Positions 23,374-32,709 of a stretch of 64,000 nt of DNA are shown in pieces. The stretch spans positions 6,428,765 to 6,492,764 of the forward strand of contig CM037862.1 in NCBI GenBank assembly GCA_021292105.1. Reading direction: 5' to 3'. Within the stretch, counting starts at the first letter, position 1. Every line of letters begins with the position of its first letter. Position numbers and translations under genes: made by a program. The stretch comes from Anadara kagoshimensis. Lineage: Eukaryota; Mollusca; Bivalvia; Arcoida; Arcidae. Under the pieces are notes generated by a model that was not told the origin of the DNA, did not search any database, and was given only the letters and a program-made list of their open reading frames with translations.

Positions 23374-25480
23374 TAATCGCGTTGCAGATGCACAAGTTGT
23401 AAGAAGAACTAATTTACGTTATATTGCTACAGAGTAAAGTAATTGATTATTAGTGTAAAATAAAATCGGGATTTATTTGTAATTCATTTCTTGTAATATT
23501 AAATTGAGCTTCTTTTTATTCATTTGATGTGATATTAAATTCAGGATTTTATAGGTTCCTGATTCTTCTGGAATATTGCTAAAAGGCGATCTTTTTAACG
23601 TGCATTTGTACCAAGACTACGTTTATTTTGTTAATATAGATTTCACGATAGTCAAGCTATGATGTACCTCGTATTTAACTCTTATAAATTTGTCATTTAT
23701 CTTGGTATATCAGTCAATTATATAAAATATAATAATAATAGGATCCCGGATCAAGTTTCCTTTTTGTTGTACAAGAGTTGATTTGAGTAATGGTGATTAT
23801 TGTCCTAGTTAAGAATATATCACTTATATTGAGATGTCACCAGCTATAGGCGAATGTGCAAAAATTTTGTCTGCGCGTCGCGCTGGTGGCAATATGAGCA
23901 GGGTGCAACGCATACCGTGACACGAAACCTCAATTATTTTCAGTTCTTATCCGAAAGAACCATGACTTTGATTTCGTAATGCCGAGATATCACTACCCAT
24001 TTTCAAGTCTTTGGTAAGAACAGTTTTATAAAATTAGTACCAATATGATTATGTCACTCTTGTGTTATGTTCGTTTTGTTGTCACGTGTTCTTTGGTCCG
24101 ACCCGATCGGGGTTCGAACCAACAATCTCCCACTCACGGAGAAAGCACACTACCAACTAGCTTCCGCATTGGTCAATGATGTACAAGAGCCATACAGCAT
24201 GGAATACAATATGAAAACGATACGCATTATCCATAATAGTATACTTGTGCTAATTTTTTATTTCTGTTCAATAAAGTATCTAGTTCCACATGGTAACTAT
24301 TAAATACTTTAAATGCGTCAATAAAGTTTATACAATGACACACGACAAGAGTTTGAACTATTAGATACTGTATAAGGTATTCGTAGTGACCCTGACCTAC
24401 GAATGTATATGTCAACGAATTAGTGTACAATACAGTTAAACTATAAACTGAAAACGCAAACCACCACTTTTTTAACCATATAATGGTATATTGTTTTTTT
24501 TAAACGACGAAAATTGTTCCCCTCGAAAATAAATAATTTTACAGTAAATTTTAAGTGCGTTCGAGCAGAAAATACTGAATATCTATACAAGCCACTGGTA
24601 AAAAAAATCATTTCAATATTAATTTTGTGACACTGTTTCCGGTTCAAATGTCTCTTTCACATGATGTCACCATACTTCCGGCACATATAATCTCACTATA
24701 CTTCCATGAGACATAATCTTACCATACTTCCGGAGCATATAATTTCACCATACTCCCGAAACATATAATCTCACCATACTTCTTGAGTGTATATAATCTC
24801 GCTATACTTCCTGAGAATGTAATCTGACTATACTCCCGGAGCATATAATCTCACCATACTTCCGGAACACATTATTTCACCATACTTCCGGAGCATATAA
24901 TCTCACCATACTTCCGGAGCATATAATCTCACCATACTTCCGGATCATATAATCTGCCCATGCTTCCGGATCATATAATCTCACCATACTTCCGGAGCAC
25001 ATAATCTCACCATACTCCTGAGCACATTATCTCACCATACTTACGGATCATATATTCTGCCCATACTTCTGGATCATATAATCTTACCATAATTCCGGAG
25101 CATACATTTTCACCATACTTCCGGAGCATAGAATCTCACCATACTTCCGAAGACAATAATCCTACCATACTTGTGAAGCAAATTATTACACTGTTTCAGG
25201 TTGATCTGATACGATTGATTAATGATTCTTACACGTCTTGTAAACTTTGTGACTTCAATTAACAACTTGTAATTGTATAGTCAATAACAACTTGTAATTG
25301 TATAGCCAACAACAAGCCTCTTTTAGTGTTTATCAATAGACTAGTATTTATTTTAATCAACAAATACAATAAAGAAGTCGTGTTCTCTGAAGACTTACCG
25401 CTCATGTAGCAGTTAGCCAACACCAATATCCTCACAGTTCCCAGAGTTAAAACGATTCCTATTTCCAGAAACCGGTACAT
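8977..25480 (-). CDS. CA10: Carbonic anhydrase-related protein, CA10/CA11 type (CARP X/XI), 9 exons
   Basis: Coding exons in transcription order: 25399-25480, 22145-22192, 19043-19179, 18261-18452, 17055-17150, 16006-16072, 13929-14083, 13331-13459, 8977-9051. Phases join to one 326-codon frame; human CA10 is 328 aa. Exon 1 encodes a signal-peptide-like start (MYRFLEIGIVLTLG). Recognisable blocks are FWGLMNSAWLLCSSGKFQSP, GSEHSIQGHKFPAE, ITYEGSFTQPGCYESVTWI and RPIRTNINF, all typical of CA10/11. Compared with CA II zinc ligands, H94 is Met130, H96 is His132 and H119 is Gln155, so it should be acatalytic. Vertebrate CA10/11 are secreted neuronal proteins that bind neurexins. All introns are GT-AG except intron 6, which is GC-AG. 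The last exon, after a 4.3-kb intron, is the least certain. An antisense NTR-like gene is nested in intron 6. A 5' UTR exon is likely (acceptor near 25537). Confidence 0.88.
10670..11015 (-). repeat. Dispersed repeat family A, copy 5
   Basis: One of the two longest copies, in reverse orientation, within intron 8 of the CA10/11-like gene. It shows CTCAAAAAGTTTTCTGGCCG, TTGCCCTGGATATATTTGAC, GGTGTAGCTACC and GTGGAAGTTCACGCG in order. Confidence 0.8.
11960..12430. repeat. Tandem repeat of about 170-180 bp, near three copies
   Basis: Blocks containing GGGTTTATTGAAGGATCTG, ATATCGTTGGACTGCAATA, TTAATGAAAA and TTTCATCA recur at about 12005, 12190 and 12357. Copies differ by small gaps and substitutions. 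It lies in intron 8 of the CA10/11-like gene. Confidence 0.8.
14124..14313. repeat. MITE with TACAGTCAAACCTGTCT ends, copy 1
   Basis: Starts TACAGTCAAACCTGTCT and ends with the near-complement AGACAGGGTTGGCTGTA. The body repeats AAAGGCCAC and GGACCGCCTGCTT in mirrored order. Related copies lie at 19979-20160 and 53260-53421. This copy is just upstream of exon 7 of the CA10/11-like gene, in intron 6. Confidence 0.85.
14999..15670 (+). CDS. Secreted, probably GPI-anchored NTR/TIMP-like protein, intronless and nested
   Basis: A single 223-aa frame. Residues 1-24 are a hydrophobic signal peptide; cleavage after FTRG would leave Cys25 at the mature N-terminus, as in TIMP/NTR proteins. The next part has the NTR-like pattern SDIVVYGRDI, a YCVLKSTRFEVPDEI strand pair and GKEYIFGLD, with scattered cysteines. 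The C-terminus is a small-residue stretch (GGSNGAPARR) followed by about 20 hydrophobic residues, as in a GPI attachment signal. The NTR assignment rests on pattern only, so the exact family and any inhibitor activity are unknown. The gene sits within intron 6 of the minus-strand CA10/11-like gene (between its exons at 16006-16072 and 13929-14083). No intron is needed, which may mean an origin by retroposition. The ATG follows TAGAAA closely, and an in-frame upstream start is not obvious. Confidence 0.65.
   Translation: MESIIWICLFKLLLVLFDFNFTRGCVTGGENPLTMVEILYKSDIVVYGRDIQHAKLRNPTDLDCRFKVYCVLKSTRFEVPDEIIIENINESNECTSKTSEIEVGKEYIFGLDRQMSGFLRFSSVDQFQAPIYPPTWEILEKLHSICELKKWILPADGDNSTQCPVVNGPDECVSMIPPEAEPDFIDWIAGLFGGSNGAPARRSFISLVINIMAALVSVSINCY
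15655..15660 (+). terminator. AATAAA inside the NTR-like CDS
   Basis: AATAAA overlaps the Ser-Ile-Asn codons just before the TAA stop at 15668-15670. Cleavage 10-30 nt downstream would give an mRNA with almost no 3' UTR. Whether it is used is unknown. Confidence 0.35.
16004..16005 (-). promoter_or_regulatory. Noncanonical GC splice donor, intron 6 of the CA10/11-like gene
   Basis: Exon 6 ends TTGAAAG and the intron begins GCAAGT. This matches the strong AG|GCAAGT context usual for GC-AG introns. The join gives codon GAT and restores the frame into exon 7. No GT donor nearby gives an equivalent frame. Confidence 0.75.
18120..18240 (+). repeat. tRNA-derived SINE fragment
   Basis: GGTCGATGGTCAAGTGGTT followed by ACAGGCTTTCGAATGACAG resembles a Leu/Ser-type tRNA 5' half with box A. 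No intact cloverleaf is visible. It lies just downstream of exon 4 of the CA10/11-like gene. Confidence 0.55.
19534..19723. repeat. Foldback MITE with GACCTGTCGAAAGTTTAAC ends, copy 1
   Basis: Starts TACAGTATAGATCTGTCGAA and ends with the complement-type block TTCAACAGGTCTGTACTGTA. Related elements are at 20932-21367 (nested pair), 28917-29050 and 36683-36905. Confidence 0.8.
19979..20160. repeat. MITE with TACAGTCAAACCTGTCT ends, copy 2
   Basis: Left end TACAGTCAAACCTGTCTATA; the right end is a diverged complement (GGCAGATTTGACTGCA). The body has GTGGCC and GGTGGTCCTTATATAGAGG blocks in mirrored order. Confidence 0.8.
20932..21367. repeat. Nested foldback MITEs of the GACCTGTC family
   Basis: An outer pair of ends (ACAGACCTGTCTAAAG near 20932; CTTTCGTCAGGTCTGTACT near 21367) encloses an inner pair (GTACAGACCTGTCGAAAG near 21053; CTTTCGACAGGTCTGTACTG near 21265). 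This looks like one element inserted into another of the same family, within intron 2 of the CA10/11-like gene. Confidence 0.75.
21885..21965 (+). repeat. Dispersed repeat family A, copy 6 (5' end only)
   Basis: AAAAACAAACATTCTAATCC through CAGAAGCAAAGTAAAAACTT, then the match stops. It is a truncated copy. Confidence 0.8.
23170..23371. repeat. (GT)n and (GA)n microsatellites with a small duplication
   Basis: A GT run (about 23170-23212) is followed by short GA runs and then a long GA run (about 23313-23371). Between them GTGATGTATTAGAATCAA occurs twice, about 44 bp apart. It lies in intron 1 of the CA10/11-like gene. Confidence 0.9.
23820..24180 (-). repeat. tRNA-derived SINE
   Basis: On the minus strand, TAGTTGGTAGTGTGCTTTC (box A-like) and GGTTCGAACCCCGATC (box B-like) lie about 35 bp apart at 24100-24165, as in a tRNA head. 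The body continues to a segment with CACTTATATTGAGATGTCAC that is shared with 36911-37245. A shared stretch (GTTCGTTTTGTTGTCAC) also occurs near 25990. The short open frame across the head is not a gene. Confidence 0.65.
24650..25190. repeat. 26-bp minisatellite, about 20 copies
   Basis: The unit is close to CATACTTCCGGAGCATATAA plus TCTCAC. The spacing of CATACTTCCGG at 24855, 24881, 24907 and 24933 is exactly 26 bp. Copies diverge at the edges. It lies in intron 1 of the CA10/11-like gene, ending about 210 bp from exon 1. Confidence 0.92.
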
Positions 25481-26079
25481 TGTGACGTTTACATGTGATT
25501 CTGGTATGATTTATTGGTTAAATGCACCGGCACACACCTGAAGATTAAAGTCAAGGAAACAATTATGTCATTGCAGGCAATTAGATCAAAAGTCATAAAA
25601 TATTGAAATAACATAATGTTGGTTTTTTTTCGTTACATAGAATTTAACGGTTACCATGCCTATAACTATCTGAACCAATTACTTAAAAAGAGTGCTTTAA
25701 CAAAACATATTATGTAAAATGTATAATGCAATTAGGACAAGAAATGATTGATAAGGATAAAAGACAGAAGTGAATGTTATACATTTGAAAAAAGGTAAAC
25801 AATAGACAACAGTTATGCGTATTTATATCATGTATTCAGAGACCATGCCACTGGTTGTAACGTAAGTTCAACATAAGTGGGAATGCGTATAACCTACAAA
25901 AGTACATGTATTTAACCGAGACCATTTTGCCAATAATGGAATAGTTTTTTAACCAATAGTATCAAATTTATTGTGTTACTCTTGTGTTTTGTTCGTTTTG
26001 TTGTCACTTGATCTTTCTATTTATTATATCTATACCAAAAACACAAATTAACAGGAAAACCACATTGTTACATGCAGGA

Positions 26080-26940
26080 AAAAATCCAATGTCAAGCTCG
26101 AGGACCAAAACTCCAAAAAATCAGGACCAAAACAAAAATGCCATAGCAAAACATAACATCGAGCAATGCCAACATCATAGAGTAAAACCTCAACAATGAA
26201 GTGCAGGACCAAAACAATAAAGAGCAGCACCAAACCAAAAATTTCAGAGCAAAAAAAAAAAAAAAAAATACCGAACAAGGCAAGCATCAAAGAGTAAAGC
26301 CTCAACAATGATGAGCAAGGCCAAAATATCAATAACCAGAAGGGCCAAACCATTAAACAGTAGAGGCAATCGATCAATAGCATGGACAAAACAACGAAGA
26401 CCAAGACCAAAACAGAAAGAAGAGCAGGCAGGATCAAATCACAGCAACATCAGTGAACTAAAAAACGACCAGGACCAAAATACCAAAAACCCGAGAAGGA
26501 CCAAATCACAAAATCAAGAAGGACAAAAACATGATCTCATGCAGAAAAAATGGAAAAATACAAAAACATTAGGAACTCAAAAACGAGCGGGACCAAAATA
26601 CAAAAAACACTGAAAAACACCAAATCACAAAATTAAGAAAGACAAAAACACGATCTCAAGCAGGAACAACACAAAAACAAGTAGGAACTCAATAACAAGT
26701 GTTATAATAGAAAATAAAGGTGATTATATCACATTTATTCCCAACTAATTAAATTAAGATGGATTTTAGTGCTTAAATCACAACTTTTTGACAGATAAGA
26801 AAAAACGTCTTACTTGAGAAAATGTTCGATATTTTCTAAGAACCAAAATACAATAACAGAGAAAGACCAAATAAAAAAATCAAGAAGGATCAAAATAACA
26901 ATATCAAGCCATAAAAAAAACACAATTACGGGAGTTTCAA
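26080..26940. repeat. A-rich degenerate GACCAAAA repeat tract
   Basis: Irregular repeats of AGGACCAAAATAC, AAATCACAAAATCAAGAAGG and ACAAAAACATGATCTCA, almost devoid of T on the plus strand. The long minus-strand frame here (all hydrophobic, Leu/Phe/Val) is a product of this composition and is not called as a gene. Confidence 0.75.
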
Positions 26941-29405
26941 GTGCATGTGATAAGCCTTCCTTGATTTAGTAAAAAAGGTTTTGTCTACCGGAATTGCTAC
27001 TGACAAATATTATCAATAAATATCGAAAGACAAACGGTCTTCAAGAACGATGAATCATCGGACAGGTTTCACGATACTAGAAGACAATTTGATATCTTTG
27101 AGGATTATTTTGTTTGTTTAGTTGAAAGAAGTAATTGGTTAAGATAAAATAATTCGTCAACTAAACAGCACAGATCCAAATCTGAGGTACTATTTTACAT
27201 TGTATCAAATTGTCATTGATAAGTAAATACAAAGAAACTTGACAATACTATTTACTCTATGAAGAATAAAAGATTACTTACTAGAATTGGGCATGACTGA
27301 TGGTGGCTTACTTCTTAACCCAATACACACCGTGAAAATAGACTGATTTTGGAGATAAAATTCAGAATTATAAGATTTTAGGCTTATGTCCAGGGAATTT
27401 GTAAGCGAAATCGATAACACAGCACACCAACTAAATGAATTGCTTTCAGTATCAATTTTATTTCAGGAGAAGCCAAAACACTTTCTAGACAATTGCAGAA
27501 TCCAATACAAGCATTTTTTCAATCCATTTTCCCGGTTAAACGAACGATTATGACAACATTAATTTGGCGCCAATAATGGTGTTTGACCTTTTCTCTAATT
27601 ACGTAAAGAATGATTCATTTCGTGTATTGTTTTAAATCCCGGTTGTAATCGTCTATTGACAGAACTTTAATCAATCTTCTTAGTTCCAAACCCCTCGTTT
27701 ATCAACTATATTTAATATAACACGGACGTCTTTTAGTATTCTAAGCGCGAAACTCCGAGAAATTGACATATATCAAGAATGATATAAAACCAGTAGGGAT
27801 TGCATTGGGTCCTTCGCTATAAGCATCTTACTGTGGAGTGTCTAAATTCTTAAAGCCTTTTAAAACAATTCATTGGGGCTTGAGTTTCTCAGTCATTCTT
27901 TTTTATTTCATATCGGTGATGATTTTATCAGAGTTTATTTTTATTTCACAATTTTATTTATATTCTCAAAGAACCTAAGACTGAGTAAGGGTCTGCTACA
28001 ATAATTTAAGAGAAAACAGTTAATAGTCTATGCCGTAAATTCGTTATAACTGTCATTGAATTTATTAATATATTTTTATGTTTACTTCGTTTTTCACACA
28101 TTTTTGTTTACACAGGGGCATGTAAATAACCCTATCCTAGCAATGAGACCTCTAATGTTACATCGTAAAAGAACGTTTTATCATTGAAACCTGCCATGTC
28201 ATACCGTAAATGAACTTCGTTACGAGTCTAGGTGCTGTAAATGTGTTGTAAAGTAAATGGATTGAAGTAGTAAAATGAATACTAAGCGACCCCCCCCCCC
28301 AAATGAGTGATGTGAATTTTGCATTTCTGTGACAATAAACATTTCAGCAGAATTAAGAAGGTTTGACGTCGTGCCATTCAAAGGTCAGGAAAAGTTAAAC
28401 TGATTGAAGTTCAATATTTTTAACCTCTATAAGGAAATGAAACTGTAAATCATATCCGAAACAAAATCGATCACTTGTTTGGCTTTATATTAATGTTCAT
28501 AATTCGCATAAAGCTAGAACCAATTCTGAAAGATGTCTGATGGACTAGACATACTAACTAAACCGCTTATCATCTCCAGTTTGTGCGGAGGTATTCATCT
28601 AGTTGTTCACTACGAAATAATCTGCAGTGCACATACATGTATTCCATAATAAGATGTCCCTTAAGCAGCATTGAAAGAAATTATAAAAGTATCAAAGCTT
28701 TGTTAATAATGGTAACTTAATTGCTTACCAAGTATATTTGGAGATGCTCGTCTAGTTAGTCAATTCGAAATATTTCCTGTACTAGTCGCCACATAGTCAC
28801 GCAAGTTAAGAGGTGTTGTAATATAACTATGATTAGCATCAAAGCTATGCATAATACACTATAGACAAGACAGAAACACTTCAAGAGGTAGTACACTAAC
28901 GCTGGTTGTATAGATCATTGCATACCTGTCGCAAGTTTAACACTGAGTCGAATCTTAGATGGTATGTGGTCGAAGTATGATTAGATTGCCAATAGGTAGT
29001 CAGCACCTGGCTAAAAGCTGTCGATTTGGCACTAATCCGTTAGCTAATTGGCTAAAAGTGAAAGTACAAAGGGGTAAAAGATTCAAACAATCAAAAGAAG
29101 ATTGATTTAGCCAATCAGAACATTTACCTAAATTCGGTACGGGACCAGCATTCACAGTTGACGGTGGTCATGTCAGAAAGTGCAATGGTCAAATAAAGTT
29201 TATGCCCTGTGACAAGGTTTAGAGACGACAATGACAGACATATTATATATCATTCTTTAGCGGAATATATGTAGACAAGAATGGTATATATTGTGTATTT
29301 GAATTCCAAAGCATTTTGGAAAGCGTGAAGATGAATATCTCGTGTTATGTTTAGGTATAGAGTGTTTTTTTAATATCAGAAACAAGTGCCTGTGCGCAAG
29401 ATATA

Positions 29406-29735
29406 TGGTGTTCTGTTAGGGCCAAATTGACATTATCGCTCTTTCGCTCCTTCGACCTGAACGCGAAGAGCAAAGTCGCGAATATACAATGGCGAAGGAG
29501 CGAAGTTGCGAATTTTCTTAGGCAAAGGAGCGATAGTACCATCGCTCCTTCGTCACCGTATCTTTGCAACTTTGCCATTGTATATCCGCGATTTAGCCAT
29601 CGTATCTTCGCTCCTTCGCCATTGTATCTTCTCAACTTCGTTTCTTCGCTATCGTATATTCGCGACTTTGCTCTTCGCGTTCAGGTCGAAGAAGCGAAAG
29701 AGCGATAATGCTAATTTGGCCCTAACAGAACACCA
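29406..29735. mobile_element. Foldback element with TA target site and repeat-rich arms
   Basis: Begins TGGTGTTCTGTTAGGGCCAA and ends with its complement TTGGCCCTAACAGAACACCA. TA dinucleotides flank both ends, as expected for Tc1/mariner-type MITEs. The arms (about 110 bp or more) are made of short GCGAAGGAGCGAAG and TCGCGAATATACAATGG modules in mirrored order. They are far richer in CG than the surrounding DNA. No transposase is present. Open frames on both strands result from the module structure. Confidence 0.85.
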
Positions 29736-30341
29736 TAACTTGTGAAATGCCTTGTTTCATGTCTTGTTGAATGTGCCTTGCCAATAATGTGTTTGTTCGT
29801 TTGCAAGCCCTGAAAGTTAAATATCGCACTATGTTATCTTTTATTTAAATTCCAAAATCACCATCTTTTTCTGGATTCAAATTAATTGCACATAACACAT
29901 TGGATAACACACGCTCATGCGCGTGATTTTCGGATTTACTACAGAAACTAGTTTCTTGATCCGATTACTATCAAATTCTGATGAATCATTTTTAGAAATT
30001 GTCCCAAAATTATTCTTTCTACAAAAATATCAAAATATATGTATGATTTTTTAACAAAATTCAAAATTTTTGCAACAATTTAGAACATTGCTATTTTAAA
30101 ATTTTGAAAAAATAAATATAAATTTCTTTATATTTCTAATTTTCCTTATTAGGCAATGCTTTATGATAAAAGGTTTTATTGGTATAAAGATGATGAATGG
30201 GAGCTTAACGTGTACAGTAATCCCGCTTCATTACTGTTTTATCTATATTAATTAAAACTATATGGTACAATACTACCCATCCTAGAAAACTGGAAAAATT
30301 AGAACATATATACATTTCAGTGTAAATTTCGTCGATACGAG

Positions 30342-31364
30342 ATGGAATATTCAAATTATTTTTTAATTTTTGTGTGTATAATTTTAGTGATTGAATTTTT
30401 ATTAGGAGTTTTTCTAAATTTGGCAGCCATTACCAAATATGGGTGTCATAAAAGAGGAAAAAATCAAGAAGATGGAAATCATTTCATAAAACATTTAAAT
30501 GTAATTGATTTGATAAAATGCATTGTGGTACTTCCTTTTGTGTTCGTGGTGTTAATGGAAGGAGATACCACAACCAGCTTGCTGAAATGCTGTTTCTATG
30601 AAGGATGCTTATCTTTTGCAATATCTTCAACTTCCATAACTCTTGTTTTGATTAGTGTTGATAGATATGGATCCATCGTCACACCTACAGGGACAAGAAT
30701 TCACAAATCGGATGTAACAATATTCACGGCAGTTATTGTTCTTGTTTCCATGTTGTCATTTGTGTCACCTCACATGGTTTTCTTGTTTGATGCAGACGAC
30801 ACTTACAAAAATACAACAGCCGACTCTTGTCGACATTTACTGGATAACACTAGTGGATATTATTGGTTTGAAGCATTTCCAGTGATATTGTTCATCATAG
30901 CGTCTGTTGTCATGGTGATTTGTTACATAGAGATTTATAAAGTTGCCAAACGACGTATACAACGTAAAAATGGCGCCATACACGCTATGATATCAGACGA
31001 CGTAAAACCTCTCTTGAATGCAGCGTTGAATAAGCGCAGTAAACACTTGTCTATCACGACAGTTTGTATAATTTCATCACACATATTGTGCTGGGGACCA
31101 TTCCTTGCGGTTTACATATCAAACATTGTCATGTCTCGTAGCAACCCTATACGAATTCTTAGAATATGTTGTCTATTAGTTGCCATGGTAACAACAATAA
31201 TTCATCCATTACTATATACATTTCTACGTGGAAATTATCGACATTTAATTCATCAGAAAAAGAAATATGTGTTCCATTTACCGAGTAACAAACTCAGACG
31301 TATAACGAAGAGAAAAATAACACCATGTTCCATACAAACTTATACAAAAGTCAAATATGTTTGA
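30342..31364 (+). CDS. Class A (rhodopsin-like) G protein-coupled receptor, orphan
   Basis: A complete 340-aa frame with seven hydrophobic segments. Landmarks: Asn26 in TM1, Asp56 in TM2 (LNVID), Cys83 before TM3, DRY at 107-109, Pro in TM5 (FPVILF), CWGP in TM6, and HPLLY in TM7 where NPxxY is usual. TM4 lacks the usual Trp. The second extracellular loop has a Cys (DSCRH) able to pair with Cys83 and two N-glycosylation motifs (NTT, NTS). The N-terminus is very short. The tail is basic (KKK, LRRITKRK) and ends in KVKYV. The ligand is unknown; peptide or small-molecule receptors are possible. An acceptor-like TACATTTCAG at 30311-30320 suggests a 5' UTR intron. The last codons and stop are part of the downstream 60-bp minisatellite. 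Confidence 0.85.
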   Translation: MEYSNYFLIFVCIILVIEFLLGVFLNLAAITKYGCHKRGKNQEDGNHFIKHLNVIDLIKCIVVLPFVFVVLMEGDTTTSLLKCCFYEGCLSFAISSTSITLVLISVDRYGSIVTPTGTRIHKSDVTIFTAVIVLVSMLSFVSPHMVFLFDADDTYKNTTADSCRHLLDNTSGYYWFEAFPVILFIIASVVMVICYIEIYKVAKRRIQRKNGAIHAMISDDVKPLLNAALNKRSKHLSITTVCIISSHILCWGPFLAVYISNIVMSRSNPIRILRICCLLVAMVTTIIHPLLYTFLRGNYRHLIHQKKKYVFHLPSNKLRRITKRKITPCSIQTYTKVKYV

Positions 31365-31730
31365 AAATAACACCGTGTTCTATACGAACTTATACAAAAG
31401 TCAAATATGTGTGAACATAATCAGAAATAACACCGTGTTCTATACAAAGTTATACAAAAGTTAAACATGTGTGAACATAATCAAAAATAACACTGTGTTC
31501 CGTACAAAGTTATACAAAAGTCAAATATGTGTGAACATAATCAAAAATAACACCGTGTTCCGTACAAAGTTATACAAAAGTCAAATATGTGTGAACATAA
31601 TCAAAAATAACACCGTGTTCCGTACAAAGTTATACAAAAGTTAAACATGTGTGAACATAATCAAAAATAACACCGTGTTCCGTACAAAGTTATACAAAAG
31701 TCAAATATGTGTGAACATGATCAAAACTAA
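31311..31730. repeat. 60-bp minisatellite over the GPCR stop codon and 3' UTR
   Basis: About seven units carry AATAACACCGTGTTC, TATACAAAAGTCAAATATGT and GTGAACATAATCA. CACCGTGTTC-type starts fall at 31321, 31371, 31431, 31491, 31551, 31611 and 31671. The first spacing is 50 bp (a 10-bp deletion of the GTGAACATAATCA segment) and the rest are 60 bp. The first unit encodes the receptor's last residues. Confidence 0.95.
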
Positions 31731-32202
31731 TGTCATGTCGAGATTTAAAAAAAATTGAAAGACATAACAACACCCATTGTCTCTACTCTAGGATTTTAAA
31801 CAATTAGATATATGTTTTCTTTTCGGTTGAACAATTTTTATTCCAGTTATAAAAAAGCTATAATATTCTGCTGTTGTATATTTTCCATAGTTAACAAAAA
31901 GTTACATACCTCTTAAACCCTAGAGATGTTGCACTAAATACATTTACTACTTTTTAAAAAAATATATTTATCATGCCTTATGTATTTATGTTACTATTGC
32001 AATAACCTGTATATTTATGTTTTTGAAATTTAATGATTTTCGTCGGTGGATATTTATGAAGAGGTAATTTACTGACAAAATATGTCGGTGTCCCTTAATG
32101 ATATATATCTTGACATTGTGTATTTGACTTAAAACAATACAATATTGTTTGATAATAAATTATGAAAACCATCAACAAAACTTTTGTGGTGTATTTTTTT
32201 CT
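31731..32202. other. 3' UTR or intergenic DNA after the GPCR
   Basis: AT-rich, no gene seen. An AATAAA within GATAATAAATTATG near 32152 is a candidate polyadenylation signal for the receptor. Confidence 0.4.
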
Positions 32203-32415
32203 ACTGTAAACGTATTTATTTTTGCGGTGTACTAATTTTCGCTTATTTCGCGGTAGTTTCTTTCGTGCAAAAATTACTACGGTGCGAAAATTATTGCATG
32301 TATATGCTTATTATGTTTTAGTGTTTCTTTGAAAACGCGAAAATTTGACCACGTGGACATGTCTAAAATTCCCATATCGCGAAAATAAATATGCGCGAAA
32401 TTAAATACGTATATT
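32203..32415. repeat. MITE with CGTATTTA / AAATACG ends and GCGAAAA body
   Basis: Starts ACTGTAAACGTATTTATTTT and ends GCGCGAAATTAAATACGTA, with GTGCGAAAATTATTGCATG in between. A second copy lies at 52274-52470 in a METAP2 intron. Weaker relatives lie at about 8145-8360 and 15755-15945. Confidence 0.75.
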
Positions 32416-32445
32416 TTGTTACTTGTCTCTTTCCAAACAATGATT

Positions 32446-32709
32446 TTAGTCACACAGTATTTCTAACTGCTCCAATGCATCTTGATATTCTTGTTGTCTA
32501 AAGAAGGCAATGACCATACCGTAATGCTGTGCTGGTACGTGGGCATAGTGTGCTAACCATCTAACTCCTTTTACAATCATGGAATAGGAACAATAAAAGG
32601 ATGGAAACTTTGGTATAAAAACTTCATGTGTATATACGTACAAGCTACCTCCAGGTTTAAGTAGCCACATGTACATGTCTTTCAAAGTCTTAGAATTAGT
32701 GTTTTGTTT
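32446..32709 (-). pseudogene. Isolated exon or gene fragment with a methyltransferase-like motif
   Basis: A minus-strand frame follows a TTGCAG acceptor and ends in a TGA stop after QLEILCD. The peptide has LLKPGGSLYVYTHE, which resembles the post-motif III segment of Rossmann-fold SAM methyltransferases. It continues with FPSFYCSYSMIVKGVRW and ends FFRQQEYQDALEQL. I do not recognise the family. No upstream exons were found in the next 1.5 kb, which is filled with SINEs, and beyond that lies the TRIM-like gene on the same strand. So it is either the last exon of a gene with very long introns or a leftover fragment. The frame is intact, which favours recent function or recent loss. Confidence 0.4.

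Larger units (their letters stand above)
25481..30341. other. 5' UTR/promoter side of the CA10/11-like gene and intergenic DNA
   Basis: The minus-strand acceptor CTTCAG at 25538-25542 and a donor TTCTA|GTAAGT at 27280-27281 could define a 5' UTR exon and an upstream noncoding exon (about 27282-27350). These are splice-site matches only. The rest holds an A-rich repeat tract (26080-26940), a MITE fragment (28917-29050), a poly-C run near 28291 and a foldback element (29406-29735). I see no other gene. Confidence 0.45.

Noticed and set aside
26048..26437. Minus-strand hydrophobic 129-aa frame
   Set aside because: A product of the A-rich GACCAAAA tract; its composition is biased and it has no domain.
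29351..29745. Three overlapping frames of 79-94 aa in the foldback element
   Set aside because: They arise from the mirrored repeat modules and appear on both strands.
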